Below are positions 9,159 through 17,603 of a DNA stretch of 64,000 nt, piece by piece. Where the stretch lies: NCBI RefSeq assembly GCF_008041945.1, contig NZ_VKAD01000001.1, positions 1,488,001 to 1,552,000 of the forward strand, read 5' to 3'. The translations under genes and the position numbers were made by a program. Source of the stretch: Reinekea thalattae (GTDB lineage Bacteria > Pseudomonadota > Gammaproteobacteria > Pseudomonadales > Natronospirillaceae). The notes under the pieces are model-generated. The model was given only the letters and a program-made list of their open reading frames with translations, did no database searches and had not been told where the DNA came from. The first letter of the stretch is position 1; every line of letters begins with the position of its first letter.

Positions 9159-9593
9159 ATGGATATTGCAAGCAACCTCATTCAGTCGTATCAACACAAC
9201 CAGAATATTTCCGGCAACCCCGCCAGCATTGGGGCTAGCGAGGCAGCTTCACTCAACAAAACTGAAGACGAGTCGATTATTGATGATGAAGTCTCGATCA
9301 GTGATCAGCGTGATATCTACGAATGGGTGGCATCAGAACTGCCGCATTTATCCGCCGAACCGGCAACTGTCAGCCGCGCCAGTCAAATGCTGTACGAATA
9401 TCAACTGCTCGACTTTAATGACATCAACACTATGAATTCTGTTATCGCTAACACCAACGAAAGCGGCCCCATTACAGAAGCGATCAACGATGCGCTTTCA
9501 GAGTCTGGCTCCTATTCAGAGAAACAATCGCTGACTCATTTAAAGCAGGTGTTCTCGACACTCGAAGCCGCTAGAAGTGCCTACAGCGGCTAA
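9159..9593 (+). CDS. hypothetical protein
   Basis: A protein of about 144 residues, acidic and rich in Ser, Asn, Ala and Glu, with no signal peptide, membrane segment or recognisable motif. The first part (Ser/Asn-rich, about residues 10-45) looks disordered and the rest helical. I prefer the ATG at 9159 (weak AGAG upstream); an in-frame ATG at 9108 would add 17 residues but has no ribosome-binding site. It lies alone between the DksA-family gene and a TetR gene. The coherent codon pattern and length make it a likely real gene, but I do not recognise it. Confidence 0.55.
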   Translation: MDIASNLIQSYQHNQNISGNPASIGASEAASLNKTEDESIIDDEVSISDQRDIYEWVASELPHLSAEPATVSRASQMLYEYQLLDFNDINTMNSVIANTNESGPITEAINDALSESGSYSEKQSLTHLKQVFSTLEAARSAYSG

Positions 9594-9728
9594 GCCGCTC
9601 TAATATGACGGAGCTGAAAAAGGCTCCAAGCTAAAACGCTGTTACAAAAATATACGTGGGAAATTCGCGATTTTTATCATCCGGTGCTAGGTTTTAAGCA
9701 GTTCTAATTGCTAAATAAGTTGCCAATA

Positions 9729-10127
9729 ATGATAAAAAAAGAAAACATCTTAGAATCTGCCCGCACCGTTTTAACCGAACAGGGAATTAACAAACTCTCA
9801 CTCAGAAAGATTGCTGCTCAAGCAGGCTGTGCAGCGCCTTCTATTTATTACTACTTTAAAAACAAACAGGAAATTGTCGCTGGACTCTGGGAAGAGATAG
9901 CACCTTCACTTGCACTGCAAATGAAGAACTCAAGCAACATGCAACAGGCCTATAAGGATTTTTGGCTTTCGCGACCTGATGATTTCCGACTGTTTATTAC
10001 CAGCGCAGACTATTTTCCTTTTGTCGCCAAAACCGATGGCTACCAAGCGATTAAACAAACGCTGGGAAGTGAGCTACACGCTCTCAACGGCTGGCTAATG
10101 GAAGAGATCTTTACCCAATCAACCTAA
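9729..10127 (+). CDS. short TetR/AcrR-family regulator
   Basis: The N-terminus has a typical TetR DNA-binding domain: ILESARTVLTEQGINKLSLRKIAAQAGCAAPSIYYYFKNKQEIVAGLWEE, with the helix-turn-helix at about residues 22-45. The protein is about 132 residues, whereas the family usually has 180-220, so most of the ligand-binding domain is missing. The ATG at 9729 is preferred to a TTG at 9708. It overlaps the convergent dinB stop by 4 nt. No obvious target gene is adjacent. It may be a truncated copy or a minimal regulator. Confidence 0.75.
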   Translation: MIKKENILESARTVLTEQGINKLSLRKIAAQAGCAAPSIYYYFKNKQEIVAGLWEEIAPSLALQMKNSSNMQQAYKDFWLSRPDDFRLFITSADYFPFVAKTDGYQAIKQTLGSELHALNGWLMEEIFTQST

Positions 10128-11173
10128 TCATTTGGCCATAACGACAGCTGGCTAGCTGGAGTCTCGTTTGCAAACCGGACTCCTAGGCCCAGCAAGCGTA
10201 TAGACTGCTCACTCCGTGGTGCCTTGACTCGCAATAAGCGCTGAAAGTTAGCAATTGATAACGCCCAGTTGCGCTCAATGGTTTGGGTTTTAAAGTCAGC
10301 GTATCGCACCTTTAGCAGAATCGATTTTAGTGGCGGCGTGGTTTTATCGCTCAAGCGATCGCTGAGCTTACGATACAGCGCCTGCACTTCTTGTTCGCTC
10401 TGCTGTAGGGTTTCTAAATTGGTTTCATAGGTGTGCTCTACAGTCATCGACTTGGCTGCTCCTTGACGACCGACGTCACGCTCATCGATGCCACGAGCAC
10501 GCTGATAGAGCCAAACACCAGACTTACCATAAAGCTGAACTAAACGCGGTAACGACCATTTTTGTAAATCACCACAGGTTTTAATACCCATTGCTGCTAG
10601 CTTTTCAGCAAACTTTTGGCCAATGCCTGAAACTCGCTGCACCGGCAAATCCATTACGAAACCAGGCACACTACTAGGCTCAACGACGAACAAACCATTG
10701 GGCTTATTCCAGTCCGAAGCGATTTTGGCTAGATATTTATTAGGAGCAACACCGGCTGAAACACGAATGCCAAGTTGCTGATAGATTTGCTGGCGAATGT
10801 GTTCTGCCAGCAAGGTTGCGCTACCAGAAAACCAGCTTGAATCAGAAACATCGATATAGGCTTCATCCAGTGACAAAGGCTCTATTTTATCGGTGTATTG
10901 ATTAAGAATGGCGCGAATTTGCTGCGAAACCGAACGATACACCTCAAACCGCGCAGGCCGAATAATGAGTCCGGGACAACGAGCCAGCGCCATTGAGCTT
11001 GGCATCGCAGAACGCACGCCATACTGTCGAGCAATGTAATTGCAGGTCGCCAATACCGAGCGCGGCCCAGTGCCACCAACAGCCACCGGCTTGCCTCTGA
11101 GTTCAGCAAAATCTCGCTCTTCTAACGCGGCATAGTAACAATCGCAATCTATGTGGATGATTTTTCGCTGCAT
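10124..11173 (-). CDS. dinB: DNA polymerase IV (Y-family translesion polymerase)
   Basis: Starts MQRKIIHIDCDCYYAALEERD, the Y-family motif with metal-binding Asp, and carries SLDEAYIDVS, the second catalytic acidic pair. Then come GVAPNKYLAKIASDWNKPNG, the helix-hairpin-helix VSGIGQKFAEKLAAMGI and a C-terminal little-finger domain. It is 349 residues, normal for DinB. It copies past lesions with low fidelity. The ATG at 11173 is certain: a perfect LexA operator lies 8 nt upstream, inside what a longer reading frame would translate. It has no C-terminal beta-clamp motif that I can confirm beyond the end SLWPND. Confidence 0.96.
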   Translation of the reverse strand: MQRKIIHIDCDCYYAALEERDFAELRGKPVAVGGTGPRSVLATCNYIARQYGVRSAMPSSMALARCPGLIIRPARFEVYRSVSQQIRAILNQYTDKIEPLSLDEAYIDVSDSSWFSGSATLLAEHIRQQIYQQLGIRVSAGVAPNKYLAKIASDWNKPNGLFVVEPSSVPGFVMDLPVQRVSGIGQKFAEKLAAMGIKTCGDLQKWSLPRLVQLYGKSGVWLYQRARGIDERDVGRQGAAKSMTVEHTYETNLETLQQSEQEVQALYRKLSDRLSDKTTPPLKSILLKVRYADFKTQTIERNWALSIANFQRLLRVKAPRSEQSIRLLGLGVRFANETPASQLSLWPND

Positions 11174-11180
11174 AAAAAAC

Positions 11181-11196
11181 CTGTATATAAATACAG
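11181..11196 (-). promoter_or_regulatory. LexA operator (SOS box) of dinB
   Basis: CTGTATATAAATACAG matches the CTGT-N8-ACAG consensus exactly and lies directly before the dinB start. It predicts repression by LexA and induction after DNA damage. Confidence 0.9.
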
Positions 11197-11316
11197 GTTT
11201 TGATTGTAGTGCGATTCGACCTAAGATCAAGTCATCATCGTTACAAGCTTTGATCAGTGCTATGTATTTAGCTCGAATTATTGAGCTTAAAGTAAGTGAG
11301 CCTAAACAGGGCTTAC

Positions 11317-12297
11317 TTAACCAACGTGCTCGCCCTTAGCTTGCAAATCAGCATGGTAGCTTGAACGTACCATCGGGCCTGAAGCGACATTCAAAAAGCC
11401 CAATTCATAGCCATAAACTTCTAGCTCTTTAAATTCATCTGGGTGTACAAAACGCTCTACCGCCAAATGGTGTTTAGATGGCTGCAAATACTGACCGATG
11501 GTCACCATATCGACATCATGAGCCTTGAGGTCGCGCATCACTTCTTTAACCTGCTCGATTGTTTCGCCACAACCGACCATAAGGCCAGACTTGGTACGAA
11601 CTTCTGGTTTACGACGCTTAAACTCTTTTAATAGATCTAACGAATGTTGATAGTCCGCACCTGGGCGCACCTTTTTATAAAGCGCCGGCACTGTTTCAAG
11701 ATTGTGGTTAAACACATCTGGGGCATCTTCAATCATGATATCAACCGCCTTTTCTAAGCGGCCACGGAAATCCGGCACCAAGGTTTCAACAACAATACTC
11801 GGCGTTTTTGCTCGGACTTCACGCACGCAATCGGTAATGTGCTGTGCGCCACCGTCACGTAAATCATCGCGGTCAACCGAGGTAATGACGACATACTTTA
11901 ACTGCATGTCGGCAATGGCTTCGGCTAATTCTGTCGGCTCGTTTTCATCCAGCGCATTAGGTCTGCCATGGGCAACATCGCAAAATGGGCAACGGCGAGT
12001 ACAGATATCGCCCATAATCATAAAGGTGGCCGTACCGTGACTAAAGCATTCACCTAAGTTAGGGCAGCTTGCTTCTTCACAAACCGAATGCAGTTTGTGC
12101 TTACGCAGCTTATTTTTAATGCTGGCAATTTCGCTACCACCAGCAGGGATCTTAACGCGGATCCACTCTGGTTTTTTTGGCATGACTTCGGTAGGGATAA
12201 TCTTAATCGGAATGCGATCAGTTTTATCTGCGCCACGCAGCTTAACGCCACGCTCTTTTTTAACTTTGGTCGTTGTCGAGCTGCTTGCTGTTGTCAT
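11317..12297 (-). CDS. lipA: lipoyl synthase
   Basis: A radical-SAM enzyme that inserts two sulfurs into octanoyl groups on lipoyl domains. It carries both iron-sulfur signatures: [12 protein letters not shown] for the auxiliary cluster and CTRRCPFC for the SAM cluster. It also has the conserved GDICTRRC and [13 protein letters not shown] segments. The length of 326 is normal, with a basic N-terminal extension. It follows lipB directly (adjacent ends 12297/12298) in the dacA-ybeD-lipB-lipA order. Confidence 0.97.
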   Translation of the reverse strand: MTTASSSTTTKVKKERGVKLRGADKTDRIPIKIIPTEVMPKKPEWIRVKIPAGGSEIASIKNKLRKHKLHSVCEEASCPNLGECFSHGTATFMIMGDICTRRCPFCDVAHGRPNALDENEPTELAEAIADMQLKYVVITSVDRDDLRDGGAQHITDCVREVRAKTPSIVVETLVPDFRGRLEKAVDIMIEDAPDVFNHNLETVPALYKKVRPGADYQHSLDLLKEFKRRKPEVRTKSGLMVGCGETIEQVKEVMRDLKAHDVDMVTIGQYLQPSKHHLAVERFVHPDEFKELEVYGYELGFLNVASGPMVRSSYHADLQAKGEHVG

Positions 12298-12933
12298 TTA
12301 TGATTCCCATAAAGGTTCTAGACCTAAAATAGTACAGAAGGCACTTACCCAGCGCTGCATTACCAGCGTCATATCAGGGTCAGCGACAAAATCACTCACC
12401 TGTGCCATTTCCAGTCCCGCATAACCACAGGGGTTAATGCGTAAAAACGGTTCTAAATCCATATTCACATTCAATGCTAAGCCGTGAAAGCTTTTGCCAT
12501 GCTTAATTCTAAGGCCGAGCGAACAAATTTTATTGCCGCTGACGTACACGCCAGGCGCATCTTTTTTCGCGCCCGATTGAATATCAAAAGACCCAAGGGT
12601 GGCAATAATACTATTTTCTAAGGCGTTGACCAATTTTCGCACATCTGAGTCGACGCGCTTCATGTCCAGCAGTACGTAGGCAATCATTTGCCCCGGACCG
12701 TGATATGTGACCTGACCACCCCGATCAACATTCACGACCGGGATATCGCCAGTATTGAGTAGATGCTCTGGCTTGCCAGATTGCCCCTGTGTAAACACAG
12801 GTTCATGTTCTAGCAGCCAGATTTCGTCGCGAGTATCGCTACTACGGTTGGCAGTAAAATCCTGCATTCGATGCCAGGTGTCTAAATAAGGCACCTGACC
12901 TAAGTATCGAATAACAACAGGCGAACTAAGCAA
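12298..12933 (-). CDS. lipB: octanoyl-ACP:protein octanoyltransferase
   Basis: A 211-residue transferase that moves octanoate from ACP to lipoyl domains, the step before LipA. The conserved parts are [16 protein letters not shown], the catalytic Lys region [24 protein letters not shown] and the catalytic Cys in [11 protein letters not shown]. The start is a TTG placed two nucleotides after the ybeD stop; it fits the family N-terminus ([15 protein letters not shown]), and no ATG is near. Translation is probably coupled to ybeD. Confidence 0.95.
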   Translation of the reverse strand: MLSSPVVIRYLGQVPYLDTWHRMQDFTANRSSDTRDEIWLLEHEPVFTQGQSGKPEHLLNTGDIPVVNVDRGGQVTYHGPGQMIAYVLLDMKRVDSDVRKLVNALENSIIATLGSFDIQSGAKKDAPGVYVSGNKICSLGLRIKHGKSFHGLALNVNMDLEPFLRINPCGYAGLEMAQVSDFVADPDMTLVMQRWVSAFCTILGLEPLWES

Positions 12934-12935
12934 TA

Positions 12936-13259
12936 TTACAGAACCATTTTAACCATCGGTGAAGCTTTTAACTGGCGATCAAGAGTTGCTAAATCGGCTT
13001 CCTGCTCAATGCGCATACGCACTGTCAAACTGGTAAAGCGGCCATTTTTGCTTGGGTTTTCTCGAAAGCTGGTCTCACTAATACGCTCATCGAATTGCTG
13101 TAAAACCTCAACCACTAAAGCTCGAAATTCGATGCAGTTGTCGCCCATCACCTTGATCATATAGTCATCACACGGGAACTCGATCTTCGGTGCGTCAGGA
13201 GTTTTCTCCTGTAACTTGGATAACGGCAATTTAGACAGCGGTAACTTAGATAAATCCAT
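12936..13259 (-). CDS. ybeD: YbeD/DUF493 family protein with N-terminal repeats
   Basis: A 107-residue protein. The core from [14 protein letters not shown] to the end matches the small ACT-like YbeD (DUF493) fold: [18 protein letters not shown], and a C-terminus with hydrophobic residues. E. coli YbeD is about 87 residues; the extra length here comes from an N-terminal triple repeat [15 protein letters not shown]. It lies between dacA and lipB, its conserved position. Its exact function is not established; a role in lipoate metabolism is suggested only by context. Confidence 0.9.
   Translation of the reverse strand: MDLSKLPLSKLPLSKLQEKTPDAPKIEFPCDDYMIKVMGDNCIEFRALVVEVLQQFDERISETSFRENPSKNGRFTSLTVRMRIEQEADLATLDRQLKASPMVKMVL
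13209..13253 (-). repeat. three tandem 15-nt repeats in ybeD
   Basis: Three in-frame copies on the minus strand: TTATCTAAGTTACCG, CTGTCTAAATTGCCG, TTATCCAAGTTACAG. They encode [15 protein letters not shown] immediately after Met-Asp. The synonymous differences show that the array is not brand new. Confidence 0.85.
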
Positions 13260-13264
13260 GGCGA

Positions 13265-14443
13265 CTACTTCGCTAATAACTGATGAAAGAACAGACGAAC
13301 CATATCCCAGAGTCGAGCAAAGAAGCTCGATTTCTCAACCGCTTGCAATGCGATCACATCGTGACGAGACACCTCTTCACCATCGAGAGTCAGCACCATT
13401 TCACCGAGTTTATCACCTACGGCAACTGGCGCTTTAATAACAGAGTCGATGTTCAATCGAGTCGATAAGCCTTCTTCACCACCCCGTACAATGGTCATCT
13501 TCACGTCTTCGTCCAAACCGAGCGATAGCTGCTTATCTTTACCACCCCAAATACGCGCATTATAAAGTTCATCGCCCTGATTATGGACATTCACGGTTCT
13601 AAAGAAGCGGAAGCCATAAGTCAGTAGTTTCTGGGTTTCTGAGGCTCGGGCTTCATCTGATCTTGTGCCCATAACAACGCTGATTAAACGCATGTCATCC
13701 TTTAAAGCCGATGCCACCAAACAATAACCAGCGGCGTCCGTGTGGCCTGTTTTTAAACCATCGACATAAGGGTTAGTGCCAAGCAGTCGGTTGCGGTTAG
13801 CTTGGGCGGCAACGGGACCATACTGAAAGCTACGCTCAGCATAAATTGGGTAGAATTCTGGGTTTTCATAGATAATCGCACGCGCTAACAAGGATAAGTC
13901 GTAAGCGGTGGAATAATGCTCTTTTCCAGCTTTTGGCGGTAAACCGTGCGAGTTAGCAAACAGAGTGTTGCTCATATTCAGTTTTTCGGCGTATTTATTC
14001 ATCATCTGAACAAATAGCTCTTCTGTGCCACCAATATGCTCCGCCATAGCAACGGAAGCATCGTTACCAGAGGTGATGATGATGCCTCGCAGTAAGTCTT
14101 CAATGCTGACCAACTTACCTTCTTGAATAAACATTCGTGAGCCGACCATACGCCAAGCTTTTTCACTAACCAACGTTTCATCGGATAACTCAAGACGACC
14201 TTCAATGATTTCTCGCTCAGCAACATAGCTGGTCATCAGTTTAGTCAAGCTTGCTGGCGGTATGCGTTCGTGCTCATTGTGTGCAACCAAAACCTGGCCG
14301 GTTTCGGCGTCCATCAGTAAATAGGCTGTCGCGGCAAGTTGTGGTGCGGCGGGGATAATAGGCTGTGCAGATACCAATGTGGTAATAGACAAAAAAGAAA
14401 CAAAGCCTAGCTGTTTAACATACTTAATGAGGTTCACGGTCAA
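13265..14443 (-). CDS. dacA: D-alanyl-D-alanine carboxypeptidase (PBP5/6 type)
   Basis: A 392-residue low-molecular-weight penicillin-binding protein that trims the terminal D-Ala from peptidoglycan stems. It has a signal peptide ending around SAQP, the catalytic S65-L-T-K68 motif, S125-G-N127 and K231-T-G233. A C-terminal beta domain is followed by the amphipathic helix FFARLWDMVRLFFHQLLAK that tethers it to the inner membrane. It lies 5 nt upstream of ybeD, the classic arrangement. Confidence 0.97.
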   Translation of the reverse strand: MTVNLIKYVKQLGFVSFLSITTLVSAQPIIPAAPQLAATAYLLMDAETGQVLVAHNEHERIPPASLTKLMTSYVAEREIIEGRLELSDETLVSEKAWRMVGSRMFIQEGKLVSIEDLLRGIIITSGNDASVAMAEHIGGTEELFVQMMNKYAEKLNMSNTLFANSHGLPPKAGKEHYSTAYDLSLLARAIIYENPEFYPIYAERSFQYGPVAAQANRNRLLGTNPYVDGLKTGHTDAAGYCLVASALKDDMRLISVVMGTRSDEARASETQKLLTYGFRFFRTVNVHNQGDELYNARIWGGKDKQLSLGLDEDVKMTIVRGGEEGLSTRLNIDSVIKAPVAVGDKLGEMVLTLDGEEVSRHDVIALQAVEKSSFFARLWDMVRLFFHQLLAK

Positions 14444-14644
14444 TCCTAGTTAATGTCGATCAATAGAAAAGGGTGCTTAAAATACAACTATCAAATTAAG
14501 GCACAGAAAAATAATTATTATAACAGGCTGCGCGCTAACTAGCAGGTCTAGCAGCGTTAACCTCTTCACAGCCAATACGAGCAGTCGTTGTATAGCGAAA
14601 AAATTAACGCACTAAGAACAATTAATCGCAGCCAATTTAAAAGC

Positions 14645-15451
14645 CTAATTGTCCGCCACGATTAAAGGCTTACCAATTGCGTCACTCGATAATTCTGTCT
14701 GCAACTGCACTGCTCGGTCGTAGGTAACAGGGCCAATCCTAACGCGATAGAAGGTATCTTGGTATATTTCCACCGGATCTTTTACTTGATCTGACAATTG
14801 GCGTTGTAACGACTGAGCTGAATTCTGTTGGCTAAAAGCACCGACCTGCACGAAATAAGAAGCGGTGTCTAATTCGTTATCTGGTAAGGCTTCGACGCGC
14901 ACACGAGCGGTTCCTTTATCATGAAAACCAAGCTTCACTGCAGCGGCGTAGGATAAATCAATAATGCGACCAGAATGAAATGGACCTCGATCATTAACGC
15001 GCACGTAGATCGATTGGTTATTGTCTAAGTTAGTGACTCGAACCCAAGTTGGTAATGGCAACGACTTATGAGCCGCGCTTACTTGGTACATATCGAACAC
15101 TTCACCGTTGGAGGTAGTATGACCATGAAATTTCTCGCCATACCAAGAGGCAAAACCCTCTTCGCGGTAACCTTTAGCGCTTGGCATAATATGATAGGTT
15201 TTACCCAGCACTCGGTAAGGGCTTTTATTACCGCCTCGCGATAAAGGCTCTTTACGGGGTTGTGGCACTTCGATTTGATCGGCAGATAGCACACGCGTCG
15301 GCGCTCTATCTTGCGCAATGCTGTACCGGCTAGACTGAGCATCGCCGCTCATCTGATCACCGGCTACAAATTTGCTAGAACAGGCAGGTAAGTAAATAAT
15401 CACCAAGGCAGCCAAAAACGTCGTTTTGTATTTATATAGCAGTGTCAACAT
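14645..15451 (-). CDS. rlpA: RlpA septal-ring lipoprotein, lytic transglycosylase
   Basis: A 268-residue lipoprotein: signal with lipobox LPAC, then the double-psi beta-barrel RlpA domain (GFASWYGEKFHGHTTSNGE, VRVNDRGPFHSGRIIDLSYAAA, with the catalytic-type Glu, His and Asp). A C-terminal SPOR domain (YFVQVGAFSQQNSAQ...YRVRIGPV) binds denuded septal glycan. It sits between mltB and dacA as in E. coli and Pseudomonas. The 200-nt gap to dacA shows no terminator I would trust. Confidence 0.95.
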   Translation of the reverse strand: MLTLLYKYKTTFLAALVIIYLPACSSKFVAGDQMSGDAQSSRYSIAQDRAPTRVLSADQIEVPQPRKEPLSRGGNKSPYRVLGKTYHIMPSAKGYREEGFASWYGEKFHGHTTSNGEVFDMYQVSAAHKSLPLPTWVRVTNLDNNQSIYVRVNDRGPFHSGRIIDLSYAAAVKLGFHDKGTARVRVEALPDNELDTASYFVQVGAFSQQNSAQSLQRQLSDQVKDPVEIYQDTFYRVRIGPVTYDRAVQLQTELSSDAIGKPLIVADN

Positions 15452-15463
15452 TGCCTCGACCCT

Positions 15464-16423
15464 CTATGGCTCCACTAACGCTTCTGCTAAATGAAATACC
15501 GCCATCGAATATGGGATCGACCGGTTGTATCGAGAAATGGCCCAGAAGTTTTTATAGCCTAGCCAGTATTCTTTGCCGTCTTCGCCATCTAAACGTATTG
15601 GAAACACTAATGATGACGGATCTTGCAGTAGCTCAGGCTGCCAACCTAGCGCTTGAACCGAGGCCAGTGTTCGGTCTCGATCAAAAGAATTCATCTTCAC
15701 CTTTTCGAAATCGCCACTTAGCTCGACATTAGAAACAATGTACTCACCAGGTCGCCAGCCGTTTTTACGCAAATAATTGGCTACCGAGCCTATTGCGTCA
15801 TAAGGGTCATCCCAAATATTAATGTCACCGTCTTCATCGTGATCGACTGCATAGGCTTGATAGCTGGTCGGCATAAATTGCGGATAACCGGTGGCGCCAG
15901 CGTACGAGCCTTTCATGGCACGCGGATCCATTCCCTGCTCAACTGAGTTGACAATAAAACGCTTCCATTCACGCTGAAAATAATTAGAGCGACGACTTTC
16001 AATAACCGCCAGCGAGCCTAAGGAGTCAAAAGTATTGTGACGACCCTTAGAGGCACCATAACGGCTTTCGATACCAATAATCGCCGTAATGATTTCTGCC
16101 GGCACACCATATTTATCTTCTGCTTTTTTTAGCAACACCGCATTGTGCTCTAAAAAACGCCGACCATTACGTACCGTCTCAGTCGAGACAAACATAGGTC
16201 GGTATTGTGCATAGGTTCTGGTTTTTTCTGCCGGAGCACTGAGCTTTTGCGCATTAGATTCCTGCACCGTACCTGCCGCCATCCAAGACTCGGCGAGTGC
16301 TCGGTCGATCTGATGTTCATCGACTAATTCGTCGACGACCTTTTGTGCCCGCTCATAAGCTAAAAAATTTTCTGCCAGCGCTGAGTTAAGCGTTAGAGAA
16401 GCCAAAATACAAAACAACCGCAT
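15464..16423 (-). CDS. mltB: lytic murein transglycosylase B
   Basis: A 319-residue family 3 lytic transglycosylase. Catalytic Glu lies in AIIGIESRYGASKGRHNTFDSL; other family signatures are GSYAGATGYPQFMPTSYQAYAVD and DPYDAIGSVANYLRKNGW. The N-terminal hydrophobic stretch (MRLFCILASLTLNSALA) looks like an ordinary signal peptide, because I see no clean lipobox Cys after it; the protein may thus be periplasmic and soluble rather than anchored. It is 12 nt upstream of rlpA in the same unit. Confidence 0.94.
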   Translation of the reverse strand: MRLFCILASLTLNSALAENFLAYERAQKVVDELVDEHQIDRALAESWMAAGTVQESNAQKLSAPAEKTRTYAQYRPMFVSTETVRNGRRFLEHNAVLLKKAEDKYGVPAEIITAIIGIESRYGASKGRHNTFDSLGSLAVIESRRSNYFQREWKRFIVNSVEQGMDPRAMKGSYAGATGYPQFMPTSYQAYAVDHDEDGDINIWDDPYDAIGSVANYLRKNGWRPGEYIVSNVELSGDFEKVKMNSFDRDRTLASVQALGWQPELLQDPSSLVFPIRLDGEDGKEYWLGYKNFWAISRYNRSIPYSMAVFHLAEALVEP

Positions 16424-16472
16424 ACCAATACCTATTTAAAAACAACACACCAACAAACAAAACCTGTTTTAA

Positions 16473-17603
16473 CTAGGTCCGTTTATGGGTACTAATTGAC
16501 ATGAGAATCCCAAAACTGCCTAACAGCGACACAATCGAAGTTCCCCCATAACTCACCAGAGGCAAGGGTACGCCAACCACCGGCAATAACCCACTGACCA
16601 TGCCGATATTTACAAAAACGTAAATAAAAAAGGTCAGTGTTAAAGCGCCCGCCAAAAGGCGACAAAAACTATCACGAGCGTTAATAGCAATGTAACTACC
16701 GCGCCAAATAATTAAAAAATAGCAGACTAACAGTGCGACAACGCCAATTAAGCCAAGTTCCTCACTTAAGACAGCAATAATAAAATCGGTATGGCTTTCT
16801 GGTAAAAAGTCGAGCTGTGATTGAGTACCGTGCAGATAACCTTTTCCATAGAGACCACCAGAACCAATAGCGGTTTTCGACTGGATAATATTCCAGCCTG
16901 CGCCCAGCGGATCGGACTCAGGGTTTAAAAAAGTCAGTACGCGCTGCTTTTGGTAATCATGCAAAACAAACAACCACATTGCAGGCAGCGAACCTAATGC
17001 CAACACCACCGCACTGGCAATCAGTTTCCACGATAAGCCCGCTAAAAAAATAACAAACACGCCCGATGCCGCAATAAGCACAGAGGTGCCAAGATCTGGC
17101 TGCATAACAATTAAAACGGTCGGCACAAACAGAATAATTAAAGCCAATAGGATATGGCGAAACTTGGGTGGCATGCCTCGGCGAGCTAAATACCAAGCCA
17201 GCATAATGGGGACAGTTACCTTCACCAACTCTGACGGCTGAAAGCGGAACAGACCAAAAATATCCAACCAACGCTGAGCGCCTTTAGCGTGCGCTCCGGC
17301 ATAAAGCACCGCCAACAACAACAGCAAACCTACGCCATAAAGCACGCCACTCCACTGTTGAAAGAATCGAGGATCAAATTGCGCAACAATAAACATGGCT
17401 AAAAAGCCAACACCAAAGCGCACCATCTGGCGTGATACGGCACCCAGATCACCGCCGGTAGCGCTATACAAAATGATCAGACCGGCCATAGCCACCAGCA
17501 GTAGCGCCATGAATAGATAGATGTCGATATGCAAACGTTGCAACAACGTTCGCCCTTGTGAAAAAGCACCTGACTGGTCGTAGCGAACGAAATCATTGAG
17601 CAT
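16473..17603 (-). CDS. rodA: RodA, SEDS peptidoglycan glycosyltransferase
   Basis: A 376-residue protein with about ten membrane helices that polymerises lipid II in the elongasome with PBP2. SEDS hallmarks are visible: GAQRWLDIFGLFRFQPSELVK, the loop WNIIQSKTAIGSGGLYGKGYLHGTQSQLDFLPESHTDFI and GMVSGLLPVVGVPLPLVSYGGTSIV. Its start overlaps the mrdA 3' end by 11 nt, so translation is probably coupled. Confidence 0.97.
   Translation of the reverse strand: MLNDFVRYDQSGAFSQGRTLLQRLHIDIYLFMALLLVAMAGLIILYSATGGDLGAVSRQMVRFGVGFLAMFIVAQFDPRFFQQWSGVLYGVGLLLLLAVLYAGAHAKGAQRWLDIFGLFRFQPSELVKVTVPIMLAWYLARRGMPPKFRHILLALIILFVPTVLIVMQPDLGTSVLIAASGVFVIFLAGLSWKLIASAVVLALGSLPAMWLFVLHDYQKQRVLTFLNPESDPLGAGWNIIQSKTAIGSGGLYGKGYLHGTQSQLDFLPESHTDFIIAVLSEELGLIGVVALLVCYFLIIWRGSYIAINARDSFCRLLAGALTLTFFIYVFVNIGMVSGLLPVVGVPLPLVSYGGTSIVSLLGSFGILMSISTHKRT

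Noticed and set aside
8993-9181. 62-codon minus-strand frame between the DksA-family gene and the orphan
   Set aside because: No ribosome-binding site, Lys/Ser-rich low-complexity product, and overlap with the start of the plus-strand orphan.
11174-11230. 19-residue N-terminal extension of dinB
   Set aside because: The LexA operator lies within it and the Y-family N-terminus begins at the later ATG.
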